Shown here in pieces: positions 1 through 7,114 of a stretch of DNA of 19,517 nucleotides (position 1 is its first letter; each line of letters opens with the position of its first letter). A program made the translations under genes and the position numbers. The notes below the pieces were generated by a model. It saw nothing but the letters and a program-made list of their open reading frames with translations. It was not told the DNA's origin and made no database searches. Source of the stretch: Bacteroides sp. UBA1773 (GTDB taxonomy: Bacteria; Bacteroidota; Bacteroidia; Bacteroidales; Bacteroidaceae); NCBI GenBank assembly GCA_002315285.1, contig DCGR01000003.1:1-19517 (forward strand), read 5' to 3'.

Positions 1-471
1 CTCGTCGGCCTCGTCGAGAATCACGTAGCGTACTTTGTCGAGTTTCACCACGCCACGATTCATCAAGTCGATGAGTCGCCCTGGAGTGGCCACGATAATC
101 TGCACGCCCTTCTTCAGACTTCTGATTTGACTTTCGATGGACGAACCGCCATACACAGGCTGGATGCGCAATCCCTCGATATATTTGGAATAGTCGGTAA
201 GGTCGGACGTGATCTGCAAACAAAGTTCGCGTGTAGGCGACAGGATGAGGGCCTGGGGCTCCTTCAACTCCGTATCGGTCATCTGCAGGATAGGCAATCC
301 ATAGGCTGCGGTCTTTCCCGTACCGGTTTGCGCCAAAGCCACCACATCGTTATCTCCACCCAACAAGTAGGGAATCACTTCCTCCTGCACGGGCATGGGA
401 GTGGCATACCCGATTTCGGTAATTGCTGCCAACAGTTGCTGCGACAGTCCTAATTCTTCAAATGTCTTCAA
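1..471 (-). CDS. DEAD-box RNA helicase, N-terminal part (cut by window edge)
   Basis: This is the first 157 residues of an ATP-dependent RNA helicase that acts on structured RNA (ribosome assembly or mRNA decay in related bacteria). Visible in order are the Q-motif region ending GYATPMPVQ (Q29), Walker A AQTGTGKT (47-54), motif Ia PTREL (79-83), TPGRL (129-133) and motif II DEAD (153-156), where the window ends. The second RecA-like domain lies outside. The start is a TTG codon at 471-469, giving MKTFEELG, which fits the family. Only six codons lie between it and an upstream in-frame stop (TAA at 492-490), and none is ATG, so a non-ATG start is forced. The gene is divergent from menA. Which of the several bacterial DEAD-box paralogues it is (RhlE, CsdA or another) cannot be told without the C-terminus. 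Confidence 0.93.
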   Translation of the reverse strand, partial: MKTFEELGLSQQLLAAITEIGYATPMPVQEEVIPYLLGGDNDVVALAQTGTGKTAAYGLPILQMTDTELKEPQALILSPTRELCLQITSDLTDYSKYIEGLRIQPVYGGSSIESQIRSLKKGVQIIVATPGRLIDLMNRGVVKLDKVRYVILDEADE

Positions 472-542
472 TTTATAAAATGCTTGTTCTTATCGTTCGA
501 GTGAAACACTCCGCCGACCATGCTTTGCAGTGTTTGAGCCGG

Positions 543-550
543 CAAAGTTA
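543..550 (-). promoter_or_regulatory. Probable -7 promoter box for the DEAD-box helicase
   Basis: On the minus strand this reads TAACTTTG, matching the Bacteroidetes -7 consensus TAnnTTTG, about 70 nt before the TTG start. No clear TTTG -33 box is visible at the right spacing, so the call rests on the -7 box and the divergent layout. Confidence 0.45.
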
Positions 551-570
551 CGCAATTTTATTCATAGCAC

Positions 571-601
571 TTGCTCATCAGGCAGATTAATTCTACTTTT
601 G
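571..601 (+). promoter_or_regulatory. Promoter of menA
   Basis: A -33-like TTG (571-573) is followed after a 20-nt spacer by TACTTTTG (594-601), an exact match to the Bacteroidetes -7 pattern TAnnTTTG. Transcription would start near 608, leaving a leader of roughly 14 nt before the ATG at 622. This is one reason to prefer 622 over an in-frame TTG at 571, which would lie inside the promoter. Confidence 0.6.
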
Positions 602-621
602 CACAAATTTTGTGTGACACG

Positions 622-1491
622 ATGAACAAAATAACAACAAACAGCCTCCGGGCTTGGATACTGGCCTCGCGCCCCAAAACCCTTGCGGGGGCCGCAGCCC
701 CTGTGTTGGTAGGTTGCTCCTTGGCCTATCATGCCGAAAGTTTCGCCCTGCTTCCCTCACTCATCTGCCTGCTTTTCGCTCTGCTCATGCAGATTGACGC
801 CAACTTCATCAACGACTATTTCGACTGTGTGAAAGGAGCCGACCGCGAGGACCGCTTAGGTCCGAAGCGGGCATGTGCACAGGGTTGGATCAGCCTACAA
901 GCCATGCGTTGGGGCATGAGCATCATTTCGGCAACTGCCATCGCGGTGGGTTCGTGCATCCTGCTGTTCACCGACTGGCTGCTCATTCCTGTGGGGTTGC
1001 TTTGCATTGTCTTTGCCCTGGCCTACACCGCAGGTCCCTACCCATTGGCCTACCACGGATGGGGTGATGTGCTGGTGTTGGTGTTCTTCGGCATCGTGCC
1101 CGTTTGCTGCACCTACTATGTGCTCACCGCTACCTGCACCCTGCCCGTAGTGATGGCATCGATGGCGTGTGGACTCGTGACCGACCAACTGCTCATGATC
1201 AATAACTTCCGCGACCGCGAGCAGGATGCCATCAGTGGCAAGCGCACCATCGTAGTGAGATGGGGAGCGGCAAGTGGCCTATGGGCCTATCTTGCACTCG
1301 GAGTGGTGGCCGTTGCCATCAGCTTGCAGTTCACTTGCCTGACCCTACTTTTCCTCGTGCCCCACATCCGCACTTGGACGCGCATGAAAACCATATTCCA
1401 AGGGACAGCACTCAACGGCATTTTGGGCGAGACTGCCCGCAACATCCTCATCTTCTCTCTGCTCCTCTCCATGGGCATCATACTATCGTAG
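622..1491 (+). CDS. menA: MenA: 1,4-dihydroxy-2-naphthoate polyprenyltransferase
   Basis: Integral membrane prenyltransferase of the UbiA superfamily. It attaches a polyprenyl chain to 1,4-dihydroxy-2-naphthoate, giving demethylmenaquinone, the late step in menaquinone synthesis. The 289-residue protein has many hydrophobic segments and both Asp-rich motifs that bind Mg-diphosphate: NDYFD (64-68) followed by GADREDRLGP (72-81), and NNFRDREQD (194-202). The REDRLGPKRA stretch is typical of MenA rather than UbiA or heme O synthase. ATG 622 is chosen because it follows a good promoter and gives the usual N-terminus SLRAWILASRPKTL. The gene stands alone between a divergent helicase and GH127; other men genes are not in the window. 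An anaerobic or facultative menaquinone-using organism is implied. Confidence 0.93.
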   Translation: MNKITTNSLRAWILASRPKTLAGAAAPVLVGCSLAYHAESFALLPSLICLLFALLMQIDANFINDYFDCVKGADREDRLGPKRACAQGWISLQAMRWGMSIISATAIAVGSCILLFTDWLLIPVGLLCIVFALAYTAGPYPLAYHGWGDVLVLVFFGIVPVCCTYYVLTATCTLPVVMASMACGLVTDQLLMINNFRDREQDAISGKRTIVVRWGAASGLWAYLALGVVAVAISLQFTCLTLLFLVPHIRTWTRMKTIFQGTALNGILGETARNILIFSLLLSMGIILS

Positions 1492-1586
1492 AGCCTACCC
1501 ATACATTTGCCATTCGCCCCAAGAAACAACATGCCCTGCTGATGAAAAAAACGAGAAACCACAACTCACAGGAGAAAAATTCTTGC

Positions 1587-1594
1587 TACATTTG
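1587..1594 (+). promoter_or_regulatory. Probable -7 promoter box for the GH127 gene
   Basis: TACATTTG matches TAnnTTTG and sits 42 nt before the ATG at 1637. A second identical TACATTTGC occurs at 1502-1510, just after the menA stop, and could be another start point. No convincing -33 box accompanies either copy. The 145-nt menA-GH127 gap shows no clear terminator hairpin. Confidence 0.45.
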
Positions 1595-1636
1595 CACAGG
1601 AAACAAAATAAATCATGAACTAATATCTCATTGACA

Positions 1637-3478
1637 ATGAAAACAAAGACTTTGCTTGCAGTGGCCACGATAGTGATGTGTGGCTGTGGACCATCGGAAC
1701 CTGACTCGATGCGACTGATTGAGAATGTGGACTTCTCGCATGTGAAAATCACCGATTCGTTCTGGTCGCCCCGACTGGAAAGACACGCCACAGTGACGTT
1801 GCCTGTGTGCATCGACCAAATTGAGAACCAGACCGGGCGCATCCGAAACTTTGAGAACGCAGCCAAAGGAGAAGGAGAACATTCGGGCATCTTTTTCGAC
1901 GATTCGGACGTGTATAAGGCTCTCGAGGGTATCGCCTACAGCCTGAAAAACAACCCCAATGCAGAACTGGAGAAGAAAGCCGACGAATGGATAGACAAAT
2001 TTGCCGCTGCCCAGCAACCTGACGGCTACCTGAACACCTTCTATATATTGACAGGACTGGAAAATCGCTGGCAGGACATGGACAAACACGAGATGTACTG
2101 CGCCGGACACATGACGGAGGCCGGAGTGGCCTACTATCAGGCTACGGGCAAACGGAAACTGCTCGACGTGTGTATCGGCATGGTGGACCACATGATGAGC
2201 GTGTTTGGCCCAGGAAAACGCGACTGGGTGCCCGGACACGAGGAAATAGAGCTGGCACTGGTGAAACTGTATAACGTGACCAAAGAGGAAAAATACCTGG
2301 ACTTCGCCAACTGGCTGCTCGAGGAACGCGGACATGGCTATGGCATCAGAGAAGGGAAACGATGGAACGACAAATACTATCAGGACGACAAACCAGTACG
2401 CGAGATGACCGACATTGCGGGACATGCAGTACGCGCCATGTATCTCTATTGCGGCATGTCGGACGTGGCTGCGCTGAAACACGACACAAGCTACGTGGCT
2501 GCCATGCATAGGCTGTGGGACGACGTGGTGCTGCGCAATATGTACATTACGGGAGGTATCGGATCGTCGAAGCACAACGAGGGCTTTACCGAAGACTACG
2601 ACCTGCCCAACAAGGAAGCCTACTGCGAGACCTGTGCATCGGTGGGCATGGTGTTCTGGAACCAACGCATGAACCAGTTTACGGGCGATGCCAAATACAT
2701 AGACGTGTTGGAACGTTCGATGTATAATGGCGCGCTGGCCGGCATCTCGCTCAATGGCGACCGGTTTTTCTATGTGAACCCCTTGGAATCGGATGGCGGA
2801 CATCATCGCCAGGCTTGGTATGGCTGTGCATGCTGCCCCAGCCAAGTGTCGCGCTTCCTTCCCTCCATAGGCAGTTACATCTATGGCACCTCCAAGAATG
2901 CTGTGTGGGTGAACCTGTATATGGGCAACACAGCCGAAATCACCATTGACGGCAAGACCATAGCACTGACACAAGAGACCGAATACCCATGGAAGGGTGA
3001 TGTGAAACTGACCATAGGCAACGACTGCAAGAAAGAAATCCGTCTGCGCATTCCGGCATGGTGCAAGAGTTTCTCCATCGCAAAAAATGGCGAGGCCGTG
3101 AATCCTGCAATAGAAAAAGGCTATGCCGTGCTGCCCGGAGCTTGGGAAGCCGGCGATGAGATTACGCTATCAATGCCAATGCCTGTGGAAATGGTGGCTG
3201 CCGACAAGCGTGTGAAAGCTGACGAAGGCAAGAGAGCCATCCAACGCGGACCCCTGGTGTATTGCATGGAACAGATTGACAATGTGGACACCTACGAGAA
3301 AGCCCAGCTGAGCCCATCGAGCACATTCACCGACTCCTTCGACTCCTCGCTATTGGGTGGCATCGTGAAAATATCGGCAGAGACCGAAGCGGGAACCCTG
3401 CAACTGATACCGTACTACAGTTGGGACAATCGGGAAGCTGGTCCCATGAAGGTCTGGATAGACCTTGACGAACAATGA
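1637..3478 (+). CDS. GH127-family glycosidase (beta-L-arabinofuranosidase type), lipoprotein
   Basis: 613-residue member of glycoside hydrolase family 127 (formerly DUF1680), whose characterised members release beta-L-arabinofuranose from plant glycans. The signature residues are present. By alignment from memory with Bifidobacterium HypBA1, E315 (NEGF) is the acid/base-type Glu. E331 and C333 (in CETCASVG) plus C399 and C400 (in CACCP) form the Cys3-Glu zinc site, with C399 as nucleophile. A catalytic alpha-barrel would cover about residues 30-420, with beta-rich domains after it. The N-terminus MKTKTLLAVATIVMCGC is a lipoprotein signal with the lipidated Cys at 17, so the enzyme is probably anchored in the envelope. 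ATG 1637 is chosen over the TTG at 1631 because it begins the signal peptide. No SusC/SusD or other glycan genes are adjacent. The exact substrate (arabinofuranose or a relative) is not provable here. Confidence 0.9.
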   Translation: MKTKTLLAVATIVMCGCGPSEPDSMRLIENVDFSHVKITDSFWSPRLERHATVTLPVCIDQIENQTGRIRNFENAAKGEGEHSGIFFDDSDVYKALEGIAYSLKNNPNAELEKKADEWIDKFAAAQQPDGYLNTFYILTGLENRWQDMDKHEMYCAGHMTEAGVAYYQATGKRKLLDVCIGMVDHMMSVFGPGKRDWVPGHEEIELALVKLYNVTKEEKYLDFANWLLEERGHGYGIREGKRWNDKYYQDDKPVREMTDIAGHAVRAMYLYCGMSDVAALKHDTSYVAAMHRLWDDVVLRNMYITGGIGSSKHNEGFTEDYDLPNKEAYCETCASVGMVFWNQRMNQFTGDAKYIDVLERSMYNGALAGISLNGDRFFYVNPLESDGGHHRQAWYGCACCPSQVSRFLPSIGSYIYGTSKNAVWVNLYMGNTAEITIDGKTIALTQETEYPWKGDVKLTIGNDCKKEIRLRIPAWCKSFSIAKNGEAVNPAIEKGYAVLPGAWEAGDEITLSMPMPVEMVAADKRVKADEGKRAIQRGPLVYCMEQIDNVDTYEKAQLSPSSTFTDSFDSSLLGGIVKISAETEAGTLQLIPYYSWDNREAGPMKVWIDLDEQ

Positions 3479-3510
3479 CAATAGAACGCCAATAATCCGA
3501 CACCAATAAG

Positions 3511-3566
3511 ACACCAGTGACTTTTCTGCGAATGGCAAAGGAAAAGTCACTGGTGTTGTGTTTTTT
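3511..3566 (+). terminator. Rho-independent terminator after GH127
   Basis: A perfect 16-bp stem (3511-3526 with 3541-3556) has a 14-nt loop and is followed by TGTGTTTTTT on the plus strand. It lies between the convergent GH127 and adenosylhomocysteinase genes. The minus strand has no T-run after the stem, so it mainly serves the plus strand, though the stem may help both. Confidence 0.88.
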
Positions 3567-3608
3567 GGGAAAGTTTCCATTGCCGGTGACACCGCCATCC
3601 GGACACAT

Positions 3609-4862
3609 TTACTTACCGTAAAGATACTGTTGCTGGGCAGGGGTAAGCGTGTCGATGTGTATGCCCCAATCGGACAATTTGAGTTGCGCCACAAGTTGGT
3701 CTATCCCGGCAGGAATCCGAATGGTCATCTGGCCTGATTGGCGCGAGATGCCATCACGATGCTCCACGAGGTACTTGGCACTCAACGCCTGAATGGCAAA
3801 CGAGAGATCCATGATTTCGGCTGGATGGCCATCGCCAGCAGCAAGGTTGACCAAACGGCCTTCGGCAAGCACATAGATGGTTCGACCGTTTTCAAGTTTA
3901 TAGGCAGTAATGTTATGCCGCGCCTCACATTCGGAAACAGCCATGCGACGAAGAGCCGCCACATCGACCTCGACATCGAAATGTCCGGCATTGCAACAGA
4001 TGGCACCATCCTTCATACGCTGGAAATCGGAACGGGTGATGACTTCGTTGCATCCGGTGACGGTAATGAACAAATCGCCAAGAGCAGCAGCGTCATTCAT
4101 AGGCATCACTTCGAAGCCATCCATGACAGCCTCCATGGCCTTGATGGAATCTATTTCGGTAACGATGACCTTAGCCCCCAACCCTTTGGCACGCATGGCA
4201 ACACCCTTGCCACACCAGCCATAGCCAGCGACAACAACAGTCTTGCCTGCCACAATAAGATTGGTGGTGCGGTTGATGCCATTCCATACGCTTTGTCCGG
4301 TGCCATAACGATTGTCGAAAAGATGCTTGCAATCGGCATCATTGACCAACATCATAGGGAATTGTAGTCGATGAGCCTGATCCATGGCAAGCAAGCGAAG
4401 AATGCCTGTGGTAGTTTCCTCACACCCGCCAATGACATTACCCAAAAGTTCGGGATAAGAATCGTGGATGAGCGACACCAAATCCCCTCCATCATCGATA
4501 ATAAGATGTGGAGCTGCCTCGATGACACAACGACAATGGTGATTGTACTCATCGGGGGTGGCATCGTACCATGCAAAGACATTCAGACCGGCATGAACCA
4601 ATGCGGCCGCCACATCGTCCTGCGTAGAGAGCGGATTGCTGCCAGTAATGAACATCTGAGCCCCACCCGCAGCCAACACCTTACAGAGATAGGCTGTCTT
4701 GGCCTCGAGATGGATGGACAGGGCTATACGAAGTCCGGCAAACGGCTTGCTGGTGGAAAAATCGCTCTCCAACGTACGCAACACCGGCATGTGACTACGC
4801 ACCCAATCAATTTTCAAGTCGCCCTCCGGCCACAACTCCATATTACGTATTTCGTATGCCAT
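3609..4862 (-). CDS. ahcY: S-adenosylhomocysteine hydrolase, short form
   Basis: NAD-dependent enzyme splitting S-adenosylhomocysteine into adenosine and homocysteine, which removes the product inhibitor of methyltransferases. Family residues are all present (human numbering by alignment from memory in brackets): D124 (D131), E149 (E156), K179 (K186), D183-N184 (D190-N191), H294 in NAGHFD (H301) and H346 in GDGHPAEIMD (H353). The Rossmann NAD motif is GYGWCGKG (213-220). At 417 residues it lacks the ~40-residue insert of the long bacterial/eukaryotic form. It ends in YLYGK instead of the usual C-terminal KPDxYRY that contacts NAD of the neighbouring subunit, so it resembles archaeal and Thermotoga enzymes. 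ATG 4862 starts 14 nt after the pdxJ stop; an upstream TTG at 4889 would overlap pdxJ and adds residues that do not look conserved. It is co-transcribed with pdxJ. S-inosylhomocysteine is a possible alternative substrate in the short clade. Confidence 0.92.
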   Translation of the reverse strand: MAYEIRNMELWPEGDLKIDWVRSHMPVLRTLESDFSTSKPFAGLRIALSIHLEAKTAYLCKVLAAGGAQMFITGSNPLSTQDDVAAALVHAGLNVFAWYDATPDEYNHHCRCVIEAAPHLIIDDGGDLVSLIHDSYPELLGNVIGGCEETTTGILRLLAMDQAHRLQFPMMLVNDADCKHLFDNRYGTGQSVWNGINRTTNLIVAGKTVVVAGYGWCGKGVAMRAKGLGAKVIVTEIDSIKAMEAVMDGFEVMPMNDAAALGDLFITVTGCNEVITRSDFQRMKDGAICCNAGHFDVEVDVAALRRMAVSECEARHNITAYKLENGRTIYVLAEGRLVNLAAGDGHPAEIMDLSFAIQALSAKYLVEHRDGISRQSGQMTIRIPAGIDQLVAQLKLSDWGIHIDTLTPAQQQYLYGK

Positions 4863-4876
4863 GAGAAGACGAGGTG

Positions 4877-5590
4877 TTAATTTAGACAAGCCTTATAACG
4901 TCGGATAGTTTCCTTCATGCCCAAATAAAGCGCATCGCAAATAAGAGCATGACCAATGGAAACCTCCTTGAGCCAAGGTATGTGCTGACAGAAATACTGC
5001 AAATTATCAAGATTGAGGTCGTGACCGGCGTTGACTCCCAACCCCAAACGACGTGCCAACTGGGCCGCCTCGACAAACGGAGCGACAGCCACATCAGGAT
5101 TCTTTGCATACGCCGACGCATATGGCTCCGTGTATAGCTCTACACGATCAGTACCCGTCTTGGCAGCATACTCAATCATCTCAAGATCCGTACCCACAAA
5201 AATGGATGACCGAATGCCTGAAGCATGCAAAGCATCGACCCGATTGGACAAGAAATCGAAATGTTCCTTCGTGTTCCATCCAGCATTCGAAGTGATTTGA
5301 TCGTGGGCATCAGGCACCATCGTGACCTGCTCTGGACGCACACTCTTCACCAGATTCATGAATTCGTTAGAGGGATTGCCCTCGATATTGAATTCGACAC
5401 GTACAAGCGAACGAAGTTCAATAACATCGTCACGACGAATGTGTCGCTCATCGGGACGAGGATGCACAGTAATGCCATCGGCTCCAAAGGACTCACAATC
5501 GTGCGCCATTTGTAAAACATTGGGATTGTTTCCTCCACGCGAGTTTCGCAATGTGGCAATCTTGTTAATATTTACGCTTAGCTTTGTCAT
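4877..5590 (-). CDS. pdxJ: PdxJ: pyridoxine 5'-phosphate synthase
   Basis: Cytosolic TIM-barrel enzyme that condenses 1-deoxyxylulose 5-phosphate with 3-amino-2-oxopropyl phosphate to make pyridoxine 5'-phosphate, the last ring-forming step of the DXP-dependent vitamin B6 route. The 237-residue length is normal. Active-site signatures are TVHPRPDERHI (41-51, with H43 and H50), E70 in EFNIEGNP, RVELYTEPYA (149-158) and NAGHDLNL (187-194, H190). The start is ATG 5590. It leads a two-gene minus unit with the adenosylhomocysteinase and is divergent from nadK, with the two promoters packed in 78 nt. PdxA and the other B6 genes are not in the window. Confidence 0.97.
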   Translation of the reverse strand: MTKLSVNINKIATLRNSRGGNNPNVLQMAHDCESFGADGITVHPRPDERHIRRDDVIELRSLVRVEFNIEGNPSNEFMNLVKSVRPEQVTMVPDAHDQITSNAGWNTKEHFDFLSNRVDALHASGIRSSIFVGTDLEMIEYAAKTGTDRVELYTEPYASAYAKNPDVAVAPFVEAAQLARRLGLGVNAGHDLNLDNLQYFCQHIPWLKEVSIGHALICDALYLGMKETIRRYKACLN

Positions 5591-5613
5591 CTAAAATTAA
5601 AAAACTATATTTG
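5583..5613 (+). promoter_or_regulatory. Promoter of nadK (-33 TTTG, -7 TATATTTG)
   Basis: TTTG at 5583-5586, a 19-nt spacer and TATATTTG at 5606-5613 match the Bacteroidetes vegetative promoter (TTTG, 19-21 nt, TAnnTTTG). The -33 box lies inside codons 2-3 of pdxJ on the other strand. Transcription would start near 5620, leaving a ~50-nt nadK leader. Confidence 0.72.
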
Positions 5614-5619
5614 CAGTCG

Positions 5620-5627
5620 CAAAGATA
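5620..5627 (-). promoter_or_regulatory. Probable -7 box for pdxJ
   Basis: The minus strand reads TATCTTTG, an exact TAnnTTTG match 30 nt before the pdxJ ATG. No TTTG at -33 was found at the expected spacing. It lies just 6 nt from the -7 box of the oppositely directed nadK promoter. Confidence 0.55.
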
Positions 5628-5668
5628 CAACAAAAAAACAAGCTTCGAGCTTTTGGGGAATTAAATAT

Positions 5669-6538
5669 ATGAAATTTGCAATATTTGGAAATAGTTTTCA
5701 GGAGCATAAGACAAAATACATGCAACGTTTGTTGGATGTGTTGTCGAGCCAAGGAGCTGAAGTGATTATCAAAAATGATTTCCACGAGTTCCTGAAACGG
5801 GCAGGAAAGCTTGACGTAAATCAATACGACACGTTCAGTGACAATTCGTTCGATGCAGACATGGCATTAAGTGTGGGAGGGGACGGCACATTCCTCAACA
5901 CAGCCCAATGGGTCGGGGACAAAAACATCCCGATATTGGGCATCAACACGGGAAGATTGGGATTCCTTGCCGACATATCGCCCGAAAACCTGGAAATGAC
6001 GATGCGTAACATTTTCAGAGGAGAATACACGATTGAAAACCGTAGCGTACTGCAAGTGGTTCTCAGTGATGGAGTCATGAAGGGATCGCCATTCGGGCTG
6101 AATGAAGTGACGGTGTTGAAACACGATTCTTCCTCAATGATTACCATCCGATCCAGCATCAACGGGGAATTCCTGACCAACTACCAAGCCGATGGGTTGA
6201 TAATAGCCACCCCGACAGGATCAACGGCCTATTCACTAAGTGTTGGCGGCCCTATCCTATCGCCTTACAGCCACACTTTTTGTGTCTCACCAGTTGCTCC
6301 ACACAGCCTCAACGTACGACCTATCGTAATCACCGATGACCAAACCATCCGGTTGGAAGTGGAAAGCAGGTCGCACAACTTCCTGCTTTCAGTTGACGGA
6401 CGAAGCGAAAGCATCCATCAGGGAGTGACGTTATGCGTGCGTCGCGCCCCCTACGACGTGAAGGTTGTGAAACGTTCGCAACAAATGTTTTTTGAGACAC
6501 TACGAAACAAGATGATGTGGGGCGCAGACAACCGATAA
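5669..6538 (+). CDS. nadK: NAD kinase
   Basis: Phosphorylates NAD to NADP, the sole route to NADP in most bacteria. The 289-residue protein has the hallmark GGDGT (70-74) and NTGRLGFLAD (93-102). It also has the NE pair of the NAD site (N145-E146) and the long motif running from DGLIIATPTG to STAYSLS (175-191). The family is cytosolic and homo-oligomeric. ATG 5669 gives the usual N-terminus MKFAIFGN. It heads a plus-strand unit with the DJ-1 family gene 25 nt downstream and recG after that. The upstream leader contains a small AAGCT-TCG-AGCTT hairpin (5640-5652) with no clear role. Confidence 0.97.
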   Translation: MKFAIFGNSFQEHKTKYMQRLLDVLSSQGAEVIIKNDFHEFLKRAGKLDVNQYDTFSDNSFDADMALSVGGDGTFLNTAQWVGDKNIPILGINTGRLGFLADISPENLEMTMRNIFRGEYTIENRSVLQVVLSDGVMKGSPFGLNEVTVLKHDSSSMITIRSSINGEFLTNYQADGLIIATPTGSTAYSLSVGGPILSPYSHTFCVSPVAPHSLNVRPIVITDDQTIRLEVESRSHNFLLSVDGRSESIHQGVTLCVRRAPYDVKVVKRSQQMFFETLRNKMMWGADNR

Positions 6539-6563
6539 AGTAATTACCCTAAACAAGAACAAG

Positions 6564-7109
6564 ATGATATACGTTTTTTTGGCCAACGGATTTGAAGAGA
6601 TTGAAGCCCTGACAACCGTCGATGTGTTACGACGCGCAGGATTGGATGTGGAAACCATTTCGATAAGCGACACACAGAATGTACTTGGTGCACACGGAAT
6701 CAGCGTGCAAACCGACGGATTATTTGACAACATGCAACCAGAAAAGGCACAGATGCTGGTACTGCCAGGAGGAATGCCCGGAGCCTCGAACTTGGATGCT
6801 CACAAGAAATTGGGAATGCTTATCGAGGAGTTTGCCCATGCGAAAAAGCCTTTGGCTGCCATTTGCGCCGCCCCTTTTGTATTAGGCAAGCGAGACATAC
6901 TGAATGGATGCCGAGCAACATGCTACCCTGGCTTTGAGCATCAATTGAAGGGCGCGACCTATACCGCCTCACAAGTAGAACAACAAGGAAACATCATCAC
7001 AGCCAAAGGGCCTGGAGCCGCCATGGATTTTGCTTTTGCCATTGTTGAATTTTTCTGCGGAGAAAAGAAGGTACATGAATTGAAAGCCGGCATGATGGTG
7101 GTTGGATAA
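6564..7109 (+). CDS. DJ-1/PfpI family protein (YajL/ThiJ-like)
   Basis: 181-residue single-domain member of the DJ-1/PfpI superfamily, an alpha-beta fold with a reactive cysteine. Relatives are described as glyoxalase/deglycase, chaperone or redox-stress proteins; the true role of the bacterial ones is disputed. The nucleophile elbow is AAICAAP with C101 (DJ-1 C106). E14 in FEEIEALTTVDVLRRAG matches DJ-1 E18, which tunes the cysteine. The protein ends FFCGEKKVHELKAGMMVVG, close to the YajL style. It sits between nadK and recG with short spacers (25 nt and 5 nt), so it is probably co-transcribed with them; no functional link is evident. The substrate is unknown. Confidence 0.92.
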   Translation: MIYVFLANGFEEIEALTTVDVLRRAGLDVETISISDTQNVLGAHGISVQTDGLFDNMQPEKAQMLVLPGGMPGASNLDAHKKLGMLIEEFAHAKKPLAAICAAPFVLGKRDILNGCRATCYPGFEHQLKGATYTASQVEQQGNIITAKGPGAAMDFAFAIVEFFCGEKKVHELKAGMMVVG

Positions 7110-7114
7110 ACACT

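Noticed and set aside
1628..2974. Very long open frame (448 codons) on the minus strand opposite GH127
   Set aside because: It lies fully inside the GH127 gene, whose motifs and catalytic residues are intact. The antisense translation is rich in His/Val/Phe with no family motif; it is a mirror of the G/C-rich codon pattern.
3738..4367. 209-codon plus-strand frame opposite the adenosylhomocysteinase
   Set aside because: It is antisense to a gene with all family residues conserved, and shows no recognisable domain, promoter or start signal of its own.
5640..5652. Small hairpin AAGCT-TCG-AGCTT followed on the minus strand by seven T
   Set aside because: The stem has only 5 bp and lies upstream of pdxJ, where no minus-strand transcript is known to arrive. 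It resembles a terminator but is too weak to call.
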